Assembly: GCF_009727055.1 (NCBI RefSeq)
Contig: NC_052350.1
Coordinates: forward strand, 37,698,649-37,762,648
Origin: Benincasa hispida
Lineage: Eukaryota > Streptophyta > Magnoliopsida > Cucurbitales > Cucurbitaceae
Reading direction: 5' to 3'
Length of the DNA: 64,000 nucleotides
Shown here: in pieces, positions 11,700-23,030 of the stretch
Layout of the letters: each line of letters opens with the position of its first letter
Position numbering within the stretch: the stretch's first letter is position 1
Position numbers and translations under genes: made by a program
Notes under the pieces: generated by a model
Database searches by the model: none
The model's input: the letters and a program-made list of their open reading frames with translations, nothing else
Told to the model about the DNA's origin: nothing

Positions 11700-12364
11700 A
11701 GTATAAAATACCTTCTACTATTGATATACTTCATATTAGGCAATTATTTTATCATATATTATCAATACACTAATAATATATTTGAAATTTTATTTTTAAT
11801 GAATAATCATATACTCGGAATATTGATTGATGTTAGATATAATATTAATACACTTATGTCTATCTTCAAGTATATACTAATTAATGTCTAATATGCTCAT
11901 GTTTTATATTAGATATACTACTAATACACTTGGATATCTGCTTATAAAACAAACCATGCACCTTTTATTTTAAAAAAAATGTTATTAATTGAATGTTTAT
12001 TGTAGTTAGATATATTGGCAATACACTCATGTCTTACTTCAAGTATTAACTGATTGATGTCTAATATACTTATGTCTGATACTCATGTCTGATATATTTA
12101 TGTCTAATATACTCATGTCCGATATACTTTTGTCTTTTATCTGATATACTATTGATACACTTGAAATATCATGCGTCTTACTTTAAGTACTCACTGATTA
12201 ATGTTTGATACACTCATGTTTTATAATCTAATATATACTACTGATACACTTGGAATATCATGCTTATAAAATAAAACCCATATGGTTCACTTTAAAATAA
12301 GTTAATGATAGAATATACTGTCGATAAAATTGGAATGTTTCTTATGTTAGATAACTATTGATAT
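11700..12364. repeat. Degenerate GATATACT-type tandem repeat, left half
   Basis: Variants of GATATACTACTGATACACTTG recur with spacings of about 20-50 bases, mixed with CTCATGTCTGATAT forms. The same kind of sequence resumes right of the copia element at 22435, so the element has split one repeat locus. Confidence 0.75.
12360..12364. other. Target-site duplication GATAT, left copy
   Basis: It is identical to 22430-22434 and directly abuts TGATGG, the outer end of the left LTR. Confidence 0.92.
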
Positions 12365-14320
12365 TGATGGAAAAAAGGCATGCGCAGTGGAAATGAGAAT
12401 CGATTTTACCCTAATTGAAAAAAATAAACATGCAACCCTAAATGAATTAATTAGGGTTATTTTGAAATAATACCTTTGAAGCTCCCGAAACTCCTCTATC
12501 ATCACTCGAACACGAACCGGACAACCACTAGAGCTAACTACTATCCTCTGGACTCAGAACTGGGTTATGGGATCCGATGGATAAAGAACCCGAGAGAGAG
12601 AAAAGATGGAAATAGAAGAAGGGATTTTGGGTAGTTTTTGGGTTTTTCTTTTTTTAGCCCAATTTTAGAAAACTATTTTGGCAAAAAGTCAAAAAGTTTT
12701 TAATCCAAAATGACAAGCTCATATTTATAGAAAAGGACCATGTAAAATTGCATGCAATAACTTTATAAAAACCCAACACCTAGAATCCACTCACTAAGTG
12801 AGCGTCTCCACTATAAACCAACATCTAACCCACTATTTTGTTAGTTGAATTATCCAACAAAAGTTTGGATTTTCCCACTAACTTTAGGCAAAGGGCAAAA
12901 TAGTCATTTGGTCAAAGTCAAACTTTGACCAAAAAGTCAACATTTTTACTTTTTATGATTTTTTTCTTGTTGACTAATTTTGACTTCCCGAGCATGAATC
13001 CGCATTCATTTTCTCGAAAATCAAATCACATTTGAATATAAGGTCGGTCAAATTTTGACTTTTCAAAATCAAAAGTCAACTCTTTGACTTTTTACATCTT
13101 TGACCATTTCGATTATTTCCAAGCTTCCGAATATGAATGTATTCATACTCTTGATATTTAAATCACATTTAAATATTAAATTTGTATCTCTAAACTAAAA
13201 ACCCGACCACTATATCACATATACTTGTTGATTTCTATCTCTTCACCTAATTCGAACAATTCGAACTATTTTATCATACTGTTATAAGTTTATTCCATAT
13301 GAGCTAGTAGGGGAACCTAATGGACCTATAGATCATGGGCTCCAACGATCCGAGATTAGCTGGCTAAACTCTTTAAATGGAGCTAATCAACATTCGTTAA
13401 CTCACGGGTCATTCCACTATAGTCCCGTAGTTACACTCCCCTCACTATAGATACATTGGTGTCCATATGATATAACCATGATTAGTAAGCTAATCCTTCA
13501 CCAGTTGTTCGTAATCTGGCTGGGTCATAAAAACTGTTTTACCCCCGAGACTACATCTTATTCCTTAAGTTCCACTGATCATCTAATGAACAATTGGTTT
13601 AAGGTCCAATCTATAAACCGAACCCTTCTCAGGCCAATGAGAAGGTGGGGTCCCTTGTTCAAGACCTGGATTCAGTACTAAAGGGAACAACCTATCTACT
13701 ATCCTTATAATGAGTAGGAGTGAAATCCGTCTTACACCCTATGTTTCCAGCTATCCACCTAATCTTACCCCTGAAATGGGAGGCTTATTGGGCCAGCAAT
13801 AATGAGCTGCCCTCACCTATGCAGATCTAAAGATAATTCTGAGTAAACAGGAGTTCATAGTTAGCTCAGGATTAAGATTAAGTTACCTAGGTCATCAATT
13901 AATGAAATAGTCAGTTTTATACATTAAACGACATTTAGAACGTAAAAAATGACTATTTCATGGTTAAGTCTTATGTAAACTCTTTACATAGGATGCCCCT
14001 ATTTTCATGTCTCCACATGAACGGTTTAGGATCACATTGTTTGTACTAACTACAAAATGGGCCGCATCCATAGTGTCCCCAGAATAAGGCGCCCAACCTT
14101 ATTCATATACCATAGACCGCTTTGGCTATTATATTTTGAACTTGAATCCACATTTAATGTCATCTACTAAAGTCAAAACTTAATCTTAATAGCCTCGGAT
14201 CCTTTAGTTTATTGGATTCATGAATATAGAATTTAAATTTACTAAAGATTTTCAATAGTAGCTTTATTGAACAAGAATATGATATTACAAACTATGAGTT
14301 TCAGGACATAAAATCCAACA
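12365..14320 (-). repeat. 3' LTR of the complete copia element (1956 bp)
   Basis: It starts on the minus strand with TGTTGGATTTTATGTCC at 14320 and ends CCATCA at 12365, so the canonical TG...CA ends are present. It aligns end to end with 20473-22429, with scattered substitutions and short indels visible by eye, so the insertion is not recent. It contains the landmarks ATCATGGGCTCCAACGATC and GGCCAATGAGA that recur in other LTRs of this window. Confidence 0.93.
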
Positions 14321-14334
14321 AACTCCCACTTGGA
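14321..14334 (-). other. Polypurine tract
   Basis: The minus strand reads CCAAGTGGGAGTT immediately before the 3' LTR start. This is the plus-strand primer site in reverse transcription. Confidence 0.88.
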
Positions 14335-14571
14335 CTAAAACTCCTAGTAGGATCAAACGATGTTGAATTTAACTGTGAGAAATTAATATTACATATGAGT
14401 ACAATAAACATATGAATACAATAAGCTAGGGCATATACCCAAAAGTTCTCCCACTTGTGCTAGTTTATAAATAACGTAGACCTAAACTCTGTAGGTGACC
14501 CTAAAAAACTTTAGCCGTGAGGGTTTTTGTAAAAGGATCAGCAATTTTTTGCTCAGAAGATATCTGGATCA

Positions 14572-15183
14572 CTACGACGTCACCACAGTGTACGATTTTC
14601 CAGATAAAGTGGTAATTACGTTCGATGTGCTTCCCCATTTATGGCTTCGAGGTTCTTTTGAATTTGCAACTGCACCGCTATTGTCACAATACAAGGTGAT
14701 GGGTAGATGCATATTTGGAACAACTTCCAAATTTGTCAAGAATTTCCTCAGCCATACTACTTCTTTTGCTGCTTTGCAAGCAGCTACGTATTCAGCTTCC
14801 ATTGTGTAGTCAGCTATACAGGTCTATTTTACGCTTCTCCACACTACTGCTCCTCCGTTAAGAGTGAACATGGATCCAGATGTAGACTTTCTAGCATCTT
14901 TACCAGTTTGGAAATCAGAGTCAGTGTATTCAGTAAGGATCAGATCCTTAGCACTATACACGAGCATGTAGTCCCTAGTTCTCCTGAGATACTTTAAGAT
15001 GTTCTTAACAGCAGTCCAATGATCACGTCCAAGATTAGACTGATATCTACTGACGATCCTTACTGAGTAGCATATGTCAGGTCTAGTGCATAACATTGCA
15101 TACATCAGGCTTGGGGTATAGGGAATATTTGTCTTAGTACATTGTTCTTTCGACAGATGAATTCCATATCTGAAAGGCAACAA
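14572..15183 (-). pseudogene. Copia reverse transcriptase C-terminus and RNase H
   Basis: Two open stretches (14824-15183 and 14572-14802) lie in one frame order. The first contains LMYAMLCTRPDICYSV and HWTAVKNILKYLRRT, the conserved end of copia RT, then TDSDFQ with the first RNase H Asp and KSTSGSMFTLNGGAVVWRSVK. A TAG interrupts between the pieces. The second has MEAEYVAACKAAKEVVWLRK and LYCDNSGA with the RNase H Glu and next Asp. The segment that follows CTKT in RT looks shortened relative to the family. RNase H degrades the RNA strand during cDNA synthesis. The gene is inactive because of stops. Confidence 0.88.
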
Positions 15184-15760
15184 ACCCTTTTTGGTATTCT
15201 ATATTTTATATCTAGACAACATTTTGTCTATATAAGATGCTTGAGACATGACTAGTGTTCTATTCTTGCGATTCTGAAAAATTTGGATCCCAAGAATATA
15301 TTACGTATTGCTTAAATCTTTCATTTGGAATTGTGTATCTAACCATTGTTTGACGTCAGTAAGATATCCTACATCATTCCCAATGAGTAGAATATCATTG
15401 ACATATAAAACTAAGAATGCTATAGTAGAATTGAAGATCTTTTTGTAAACACAAGGCTCGCCAACCTTCTGTTCAAAGCCATAAGATTTAATCGCAGTAT
15501 CAAACCTTATATTCTAGAATCTACAAGCTTGTTTCAACCCATAAATAGATTTTTGAAGCTTACAAACCTTTTGTTCTTGACCCTGTGCAATAAACCCCTC
15601 TGGTTGAGCCATATAGATACTCTCTTCAAGATCGCCATTTAGAAAGGCTGTCTTGACATTCATCTACCAAATTTCATAGTCATAAAAGGTGGCAATGGAT
15701 AAGAGTATTTTAATCGACTTAAGCAACGAGAGAAAGTTTCTTCATAGTCCACTCCCCTCT
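15184..15760 (-). pseudogene. Copia reverse transcriptase core, two catalytic Asp changed
   Basis: Read across stops, the region shows copia RT landmarks in order: a motif reading [10 protein letters not shown] near 15660 (the family has Asp as second residue, here Asn), [28 protein letters not shown], and the YVDD box near 15391-15407, which reads YVND here. Both changes are GAT/GAC to AAT, a G-to-A change on the coding strand. A TAG precedes the first motif and more stops follow. The polymerase cannot have been active in this form. Confidence 0.85.
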
Positions 15761-16446
15761 CTGGGTATAACCCTTTGCCATAAGTCGAGCCTTAAAGTCT
15801 GTACTTTTACCGGCTTGGTCTTGTAGATCCACTTATAACCAATTGGTTTTACATCATTTGGTTGATCTACGAGTTTCCAAGCAGAATTGAAATATATAGA
15901 CTCCATTTCGAGGTTCATGGCTTTGATCCACTGATCACGGTCCACATCTTTCATTGCCTGTTTATAGGTCGATGGATCCTCGATGTCGTCATCAGGTATT
16001 ACGACTTGTGTTTCCGTTAAACCCAAGTGACGGTCAGGTTGTTGAACAATCCTCTCACTACGTCGAGGCATTCTCAACTCTTGAGAATGATATGACTGAC
16101 CAGATGTACTTGTTTTATCTACTACTTTAGTAGATGAACTAGCTCTATCTATAGCGTCTTTTGAAATTCCTTTCAACACTATTTTACTGCTTGGTTGATG
16201 ATTTCTAATGTGGTCTTCCTCTAGGAATGTGGCATTTGTTGATACAAATACCTTGTTTTCTTGAGGATGATAAAACAGACCACCCCTTGTTTCCTTTGGA
16301 TAACCTACAAATAGGCATAACTTTAAACGATGTTCCAATTTCTTGGGATTTTGTACCAACACATGTGCTGGGCAACCCCAAATTCTAAAGTGACGTAAAC
16401 TACTTTTACACCCTTTTCCATAGCTCATAAGGTATTTTTGAAACAC
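15742..16446 (-). pseudogene. Copia integrase C-terminal part and linker to RT
   Basis: The open frame begins after a frameshift near 16410-16446 that breaks the PYELW region. It carries SLRHFRIWGCPAHVL, KLCLFVGYPKETRGGLFYHP and NKVFVSTNATFLEEDH, the conserved integrase C-terminal segment, then a Ser-rich linker, and the start of RT (AMKDVDRDQWIKAMNLEMES, WKLVDQPNDVKPIGYKWIYK). It loses the frame after about 15830. Integrase inserts the cDNA into nuclear DNA. Confidence 0.87.
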
Positions 16447-17359
16447 TTTTAGAGGGAAAGTTGTTCAAAATATGGACAGCAGATTCAAGTGCATATCCCC
16501 AAAAGGAATCAGGCAATTGAGCATAGCTCATCATAGAGCGAACCATATCTAATAAGGTTCGGTTTCTTCTTTCTGATACACCCTTCTGCTGAGGCGTACT
16601 AGGTGCAGAGAGTTGTGACTGGATCCCATTTTCTATCAAATAGTCTTCGAATCGTATGTCCATATACTCTCCACCTCGATCTGATCGAAGTGTCTTTATT
16701 GTTTTACCTAATTCATTCTCAACTTCAGCCTTATATTCTTTGAACTTTTCAAGAGAATCAGACTTGTGATGAAACAGGTAAACATAACAATACCTTGAAT
16801 AATCATCAATAAAACTGATGAAATATTCATACCCACCTCGAGCCTTGACATTCATTGGTCCACAAAGGTCTGAATGTACGAGCTCTAAGGGTACTTCGGC
16901 TTTGAGACCTTTTCCAATAAAAGATCTATTGGTCATCTTTCCTTCAAGACAAGATTCACATGGAGGTAAAGAGTTATCTTCTAACTGACTTAAAAGTCCA
17001 CTCTTGACCAATCTCCCAATCCTATTGAAATTTATGTGACTAAGTATTAGGTGCCATAGATAGGTGTTGGAAGAAACCTTTTGTTTCTTATTTTGAGTTT
17101 CTAATGTTCTAAAAATTTTAGTATTTAAAATAAAATTTGCTTTAGTTGGTCTTAACTTATATAAGTTGTCTTCAAGTGTAGTAGAACAAATTTGAATACC
17201 TTTACAAAAAATGAACGCTTCATTTATATTAAAAGATATTGTATATAATTGTTCTATAATACAAGCGATAGATATCAAATTCCTCTTCATAAGAGGTACA
17301 AACAAAATATTTTTAAGTACTAGATATCTATCTTTAAAAAATAACTTCAGATCTCCCAC
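16406..17359 (-). pseudogene. Copia GAG-pre-integrase and integrase core
   Basis: This is a 317-residue open frame. Residues 103-137 hold the HHCC zinc site (H103, H108, C134, C137; LWHLILSHIN...CESC). The catalytic triad is D164 (HSDLCGP), D227 (SDRGGEY) and E263 (GVSERRN), with exactly 35 residues between the second Asp and the Glu, so the D,D-35-E core is intact. The frame starts at an internal Met because the protease upstream is frameshifted, and it ends by frameshift at residue 317 in the PYELW region. It is the best-preserved domain of the element but cannot be made as part of a complete Pol. Confidence 0.92.
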
Positions 17360-17507
17360 TGCTTCAGCTGAGACAACTTTTCCTGTTCCAACTCTGAGGG
17401 TTATCTCACCTTCTTCAAGCTTTTTTCAAGAACTAGTTTCTTGAAACGAGAAACAAATATGATTAGTGCTCCTGAATCTAGTATCCAGGTTGAAGTATCA
17501 TACTCTA
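17360..17507 (-). pseudogene. Copia aspartic protease remnant
   Basis: The minus strand shows STWILDSGA, the retropepsin active-site motif, near 17480. A one-base loss directly after DSGA shifts the frame and removes the usual TNH continuation. The Asp is present, but the enzyme is lost through the frameshift and a downstream stop. Confidence 0.82.
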
Positions 17508-18386
17508 CTAAACATGTTTCAACGACCAGTAAATCATATTTACCTTGTGTCGTTTTCTCAGCTTTCTTCTCTGCAAGGTACTTCGAACAATTTCTCTTCC
17601 AATGCCCGTTTTGGTTACAGTGGAAACATTTTCCTTTATCTGTATCATTCTTTCCCTTTTTATCTTGGGAGTTTGCCCTTCACCTTTCCTTTTCATTTGA
17701 GCTTTAGAGTGTCCAGCTTTATTTTTAGAGGACGATCCTCTTATAAATTTTTTCTTAGGGGTAGCAACATTTGCTTCCACTTCTTTCCCTTTACCTAAAG
17801 TAAGGTTTTGGAATCGCTGAAGCTCGTTAAGAAGGGTAGTGAGGTTAAATTCTATCTTATTTAAAGACGCATTTGTCTTTAAAGGTATAAAACTCTTCGG
17901 AAGAGATTGTAAGATAAAGCCAACCTGGTTAGCCTCATCAATGGGTCCACCATTTACTTTAGCGATATTGAAGTACATCATCATGTCCAGGACATGTTCT
18001 CTAACAGAGCTCCCCTCCTTCATCTGCTTCGTGTTAATGTGCTTAATTTCCTCGTGTCTAAGGGACCATGATGGTTGCCCAAACATTTCTCTTAATGAAT
18101 CTATTATCTCTTTAGTCATAGCTAAGTATTCATGTCTTTTTACCAAAACATCAGACATGCTGGCAAGAATGTAAACACGAGCCTTTTCATTGGCTTTAAC
18201 CCATCGATCGTATGCTTCCCGAACAGTTTGGTTAGCATTTAAGGGTGAGGCTTGAGGACATTCCTCAGTTATGACAAATCTCAAATCGTCAACTACCAGT
18301 ATTGTGTTTAGATTTGATTTCCATGCCAAATAATTATCGCCGTTTAGTTTCTCGGAAGCTAAGAGTTGAATTATTGAGCTATTCAT
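17508..18386 (-). pseudogene. Copia gag with disrupted zinc knuckle region
   Basis: A 292-residue open frame from an ATG at 18386 begins MNSSIIQLLASEKLNGDNY, a copia gag start of the UBN2/DUF4219 kind. It includes REAYDRWVKANEKARVYILA, LREMFGQPSWSLRHEEIKHI and VREHVLDMMMYFN. Near 17640-17690 the frame slips: the CCHC knuckle (CFHCNQNGHWKRNC) lies in the neighbouring frame at about 17585-17640, so the annotated frame ends in unrelated residues. Apart from that slip the capsid part is well preserved. Gag packages element RNA in cytoplasmic particles. Confidence 0.9.
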
Positions 18387-20472
18387 GCTGAAAAGATAAA
18401 CATATCCATTTTAGTAAAAAAAAATTAATCTTTTAAATCCAATCAAATTTAGAAAAAAAAAAAAAAGAAAAGAAAAGAACTAATAATGTACCCTTCATTA
18501 TTATATTTTGCAACGATATTTCAAAGGTTTAGAGTAATCTCCACCGAAGGGCAGTCGATTATTCCTCTTTTGAACTAAGCCAATCTTGACTAGATGCTAA
18601 CCCCAGAATAACTCTTTATTCCTGTAGCACTTTAGTTATCGCTACTTTGGTCGAGAATATACTAATATCTTAGTAATTCTTATATGTAACCTTCCATTTT
18701 TGGATTTCAAAAACCATAATCAACATGCTCCTGAAAGTGGAAAGTCAATATGAAAACTGATCTAAGAGAGCCTGTCCAGATTTAGAGTTCGCAGTGTTCC
18801 AAATCCTATAATACAACCCTCCGAAGGGAAAGGTCGCTTCAGGGCAGATATGCAGGCGCATTATAGGAATCTCACGGTGCGACCTAATGGAAGAGATCGT
18901 GAGATATGTTGTTACACACCCCTCACCCACTTACTATGAACTATTTCCCCAATTCACCTTGATATTGATCTATGCAAACATTCTCCGAAGGGAGTCTGCT
19001 CCTAAGCACGGCCTAAAGCTCTGCATGGACCTCACGATGTGAACTCTTAGGGACACTAGAGCTAAAAGTACGCTACTTCTCTCTAGTTGAAGTGTTCTAT
19101 AACAGTTTAGGGTATATATAAAAAAAAACTTAGAGATATATTTCGATTAAATTAAACATATCCTAAGTCTAGGTGATAGATCCATATATAACTCTTATAC
19201 TGAATTTTAACCTATGATGTCTAGGTGATAAAAAAATTTTATTACTTCACATCTCTCACGCATGCTCATTAAAAATAGGGTTATTTGACTTAGACGCCAG
19301 TTTGATCTCCAGGTAGGAAGTGTTCCGTAAACCATCATCTTAAGAACTCCCAACCTTAGACAAGATCTCCCCGGGTAAATAAATAACTCTTTGTTTAAAA
19401 AATAATCGACCTATTCTAACTCTTTAGAAAAGCCGATTGAAATTGCACCAATTTAATCCTAGGTGAGCATGCAACTTTTACCTTTGTTATAGATTTTAAA
19501 TTCTAGGTTATTTTATAACAATTATAAAATAAAATTATAACCATTACAACACTAGAATCATACATCTATAACATACATTCATATTTGATGATCATGTTTT
19601 AATATAACACTTTATATTAAAAAAAAACTTAACATGCATACTATATACATTATAACAATTATAACATATATCAAATGCATGTACATGTTAACCTATGGTG
19701 GGATTTTAAATCTACGTGGCATACTATATACACAACAAGATTTTAAATTTAAATTAAACATACATCAACATGCATAATTAATTAAACACCCTAAAATGGA
19801 TTGGTTTTGCCTCTTAAATTAAGTTAACAACTAAATTATTATAATAATAATTTGGTGTAGTACCAAAAAATGCTCTCGAAACAGCTTTAAACACTCGAAC
19901 TGGCTCAAAAAACTCCAAAACCCAGGTTAAACCGGTCAAACCGGCTCAATTGGACCAGTCCAGACCGTCTGGACCGGCTGGTCAACGGGCGCTGGCGCAG
20001 TCAACGGAAGCGGACGTGGGGCAGGTCAACGGAGGCGAAATGAGCGCGAACCTGGTCAACACTCGGCGCGGGGGTCACGAGTGGGGCGGACGAGTCGCGC
20101 TAGTCGAATCCGAGCGAGGCAGCGTGCGAGCAATCCGGGTCGGAGCCTTCTCTCGAGTCGGGTCTAGGAGTAATCTGTCGAGTCTGGTGGCCAAAACCGG
20201 GTCTGTGAGCTTTTTTTTCTTCATTTTGAAGCTGTCCTCTTTCCCAGAACCGAGCAATTACATCCTATTTTCAACTCTAATGACTCTACCAAATTTACAG
20301 ACCTTTTTTCACACATTAATGTTCATAAACATGTGTGAAATTATAAATTAATACTACCAAAAAAACTTAATTTAATTGCCAAAACCTAAAAACATTTTAG
20401 TTTCCGATCTAAATTTTATCTAAAAATTTGATACCCACCATATGCAATTGAGTAAAATTAAAACATGCCGCA
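18387..20472 (-). other. Long untranslated leader of the copia element
   Basis: About 2.1 kb lies between the gag ATG and the 5' LTR, with recurring CTCCGAAGGGA and GTGAACTCTTAGGGA blocks and no long frame matching gag or pol. A GC-rich patch at 19930-20200 gives a 133-codon plus-strand frame that I regard as spurious. No clear initiator-Met primer site sits at the LTR edge; a TGGGTATCAAA-like sequence lies about 40 bases inside and may be a degraded site. Confidence 0.75.
19953..19983. other. Potential stem-loop in the copia leader
   Basis: GACCA and TCCAGAC on the left can pair with GTCTGGA and TGGTC on the right around a very short loop, with a small bulge. It lies in the GC-rich part of the leader. 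Leader hairpins can serve packaging or dimerisation in retroelements, but no function is shown here. Confidence 0.45.
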
Positions 20473-22429
20473 TGATGGAAAAAACGGCATGTGCAGTGGA
20501 AATGAGAATCGATTTTACTTTAATTGACCAAAATAAACATGCAACCCTAAATGAATTAATTAGGGTTATTTTGAAATAATACTTTTGAAGCTCCCGAAAC
20601 TCCTTTATCACCGCTCGAACACGAACCGGACAACCACTAGAGCTGGCCTACTATCCTCTGAACTCATAATCGGGTTGTGGGATCTGATGGATGAAGAACC
20701 CAAGAGAGAGAAAAAATGGAAATAGAAGAAGAGATTTTGGGTTGGGTTTGGGTTTTTCTTTTTTTAGCCCAATTTTAGAAAACTATTTTGGCAAAAAGTC
20801 CAAAATTTTTAAATCTAAAATGACAAGCCCATATTTATAGAAAATAATCATGCAAAATTGCATAAAATAACTTCATAAAAACCCAACACCTAGAATCCAT
20901 TCACTAAGTAGGCTTAATGTCTCCACTATAAGCCAACACCTAGCCCACTATTTTGTTAGTGAAATTATCCAACAAAAGTTTGGATTTTCCCACTAACTTT
21001 AGTCAAAGGGCAAAATAGTCATTTGGTCAAAATCAAACTTTGACCAGAAAGTCAACATTTTGACTTTTTATGATTTTTCCGTGTTGACTAATTTTGACCT
21101 TTCGAGCACGAATCCGCATTCATTTTCTCGAAAATCAAATCACATTTGAATATAAGGTCGGTCAAAGTTTGACTTTTCAAAGTCAAAAGTCAACCTTTTA
21201 CTTTTTACATCTTTAACCATTTTGATTATTTCCAAGCTTCCGAATATGAACGTATTCATATTCTTGATATTTAAATCATATTTAAATATGAAAGTTGTAT
21301 CTCTAAACGAAATATCCGACCACTATATCATATATACTTGTCGATTTCTCTCTCTTCACCTAATTCGAACAATTCGAATTATTCTATCATACTATTATAA
21401 GTTTATTCCATATGAGCTAGTAGAGAAACCTAATGGACCTATAGATCATAGGCTCCAACGATCCAAGATTAGCTGGCTAAACTCTTTAGATGGAAATAAT
21501 CAATATTTGTTAACTCACGGGTCATTCCACTACAGTCTCGTAGTTGCACTCCCCTCACTATAGATATATTTATGTCCATATGATATAACCATGATTAGTA
21601 AGCTAATCCTTCACCAGTTATTCGTAATCTCGACTGGGTCATAAAAACCGTTTTACCCCCGAGACTACATCTTATTCATTAAGTTCCATTGATCCTCTAA
21701 TGAACAATTGGTTTAAGGTCTAACTTATAAACCGAACCCCTCTCGGGCCAATGAGAGGGTGGGGCCCCTTGTTCAAGACCTGGATTCAATACTAAAGGGA
21801 ACAACCTATCTACTATCCCTATAATGGGTATGAGTGAAATCTGTCTTGCACCCTATGTTCCCAACTATCCACCTGATCTTACCCCTGAAATGGGAGGCTT
21901 ATTGGACCAACGATAATGAGCTGCCCTCACCTATGCAGATCTAAGGATAATATCGAGTGAATAGGAGTTCATAGTTTGCTCAGGATTAAGATTAAGTTAC
22001 CTAGGTCATCAATTAACGAAATAGTCAGTTTTATACATTAAACGGCATTTAGAACGTAAAAATTGACTATTTCATGGTTCAGTCTTATGTAAACTCTTTG
22101 CATAGGATGCCCCCATTTTCATGTCTCCTCATGAATGGTTTAGGATCACATCGTTTGTACTAACTACAAAATGGGCCGCATCCATAGTATCCCCAGAATA
22201 AGGCGCCCAACCTTATTCATATACTATAGACCATTTTGGTTATATTTTTTAACTTGATCCACATTTATGTCACTACATAAAGTTCAAACTTAAACTTAAT
22301 AGCCTCGGATCCTTAGTTTATTGAATTCATGAATATAGAATTTAAATTTAATAAAGATTTTCAATAGTAGCTTTATTGAACAAGAATATGATATTACAAA
22401 CTACGAGTTTTAGGACATAAAATCCAAGA
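20473..22429 (-). repeat. 5' LTR of the complete copia element (1957 bp)
   Basis: It is the partner of 12365-14320. It begins TGATGG at 20473; at its outer end the minus strand reads TCTTGG where the 3' LTR has TGTTGG, so the terminal G has changed. It is followed directly by the target duplication. As the 5' LTR it would have held the promoter. Confidence 0.92.
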
Positions 22430-22434
22430 GATAT
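22430..22434. other. Target-site duplication GATAT, right copy
   Basis: It matches 12360-12364 exactly and lies directly outside the 5' LTR. Confidence 0.92.
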
Positions 22435-22830
22435 AACATTGTTGAACTTGAGAACTTATATACATATATATATTTGATATACTACTATTATACTATCGAA
22501 AATCTTAAAAGTTGATTGGTATCTGATATATCACTAATGTACTCTTAACATTCTTGAAAGTTGTTTGATATGCATTGATATACTACTAATAGAATGTTGA
22601 TACATTTAAAAATTGATTGTTATGTGATATACTACCTAAGTATTATTGATATTCCTGAAAATTATTTATTATGTAATAGTATATGACTAATATACTATTG
22701 ATGTACTTGTAAGTTGTTTTATATCTATTATACTTAAAAGTTGTTTGATATGTGATACGTTGTTGATATACTATTTATTTGAAACTTGATTTATATTTGA
22801 TATACTCTTGATATACTTATCTCTTGGAAC
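22435..22830. repeat. Degenerate GATATACT-type tandem repeat, right half
   Basis: Units such as TTGATATACTACT, TACTATTGATATTC and GAAAGTTGTTTGATATG recur about every 30-40 bases. This is the continuation of the repeat at 11700-12364. Confidence 0.72.
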
Positions 22831-23030
22831 CTTGGACTATGGTTCATTATTACTCAAATTAAAATCATCACGATAACAGAAAAGAGTATGAACATTAAAT
22901 TCTAAAAAAAAAAACTATATCAATTAAATAATATACAAAATATCATGCATATCAAGTATATGATAATGATACACTATTCAAAATTTAACATTAAAAAAAA
23001 AAGTTTACAAATAATTTTTAGGGTGGGATG
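22831..23030. other. AT-rich spacer
   Basis: I see nothing of note between the repeat locus and the LTR fragment. Confidence 0.4.

Larger units (their letters stand above)
12365..22429 (-). mobile_element. Complete Ty1/copia retrotransposon, inactive (~10.07 kb)
   Basis: Two long LTRs (12365-14320 and 20473-22429) flank gag, protease, integrase, reverse transcriptase and RNase H in copia order on the minus strand. The flanking 5-mers are identical: GATAT at 12360-12364 and 22430-22434, a perfect target duplication, so both ends are secure. The coding region is broken by many frameshifts and stops and by changes at catalytic residues. The gag and integrase match, from memory, a copia family abundant in melon and cucumber. 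The ~2-kb LTRs and ~2.1-kb leader are unusually long for copia. Confidence 0.95.

Noticed and set aside
19950..20351. A 133-codon plus-strand gene
   Set aside because: It lies antisense in the GC-rich copia leader, shows no domain and is explained by local composition.
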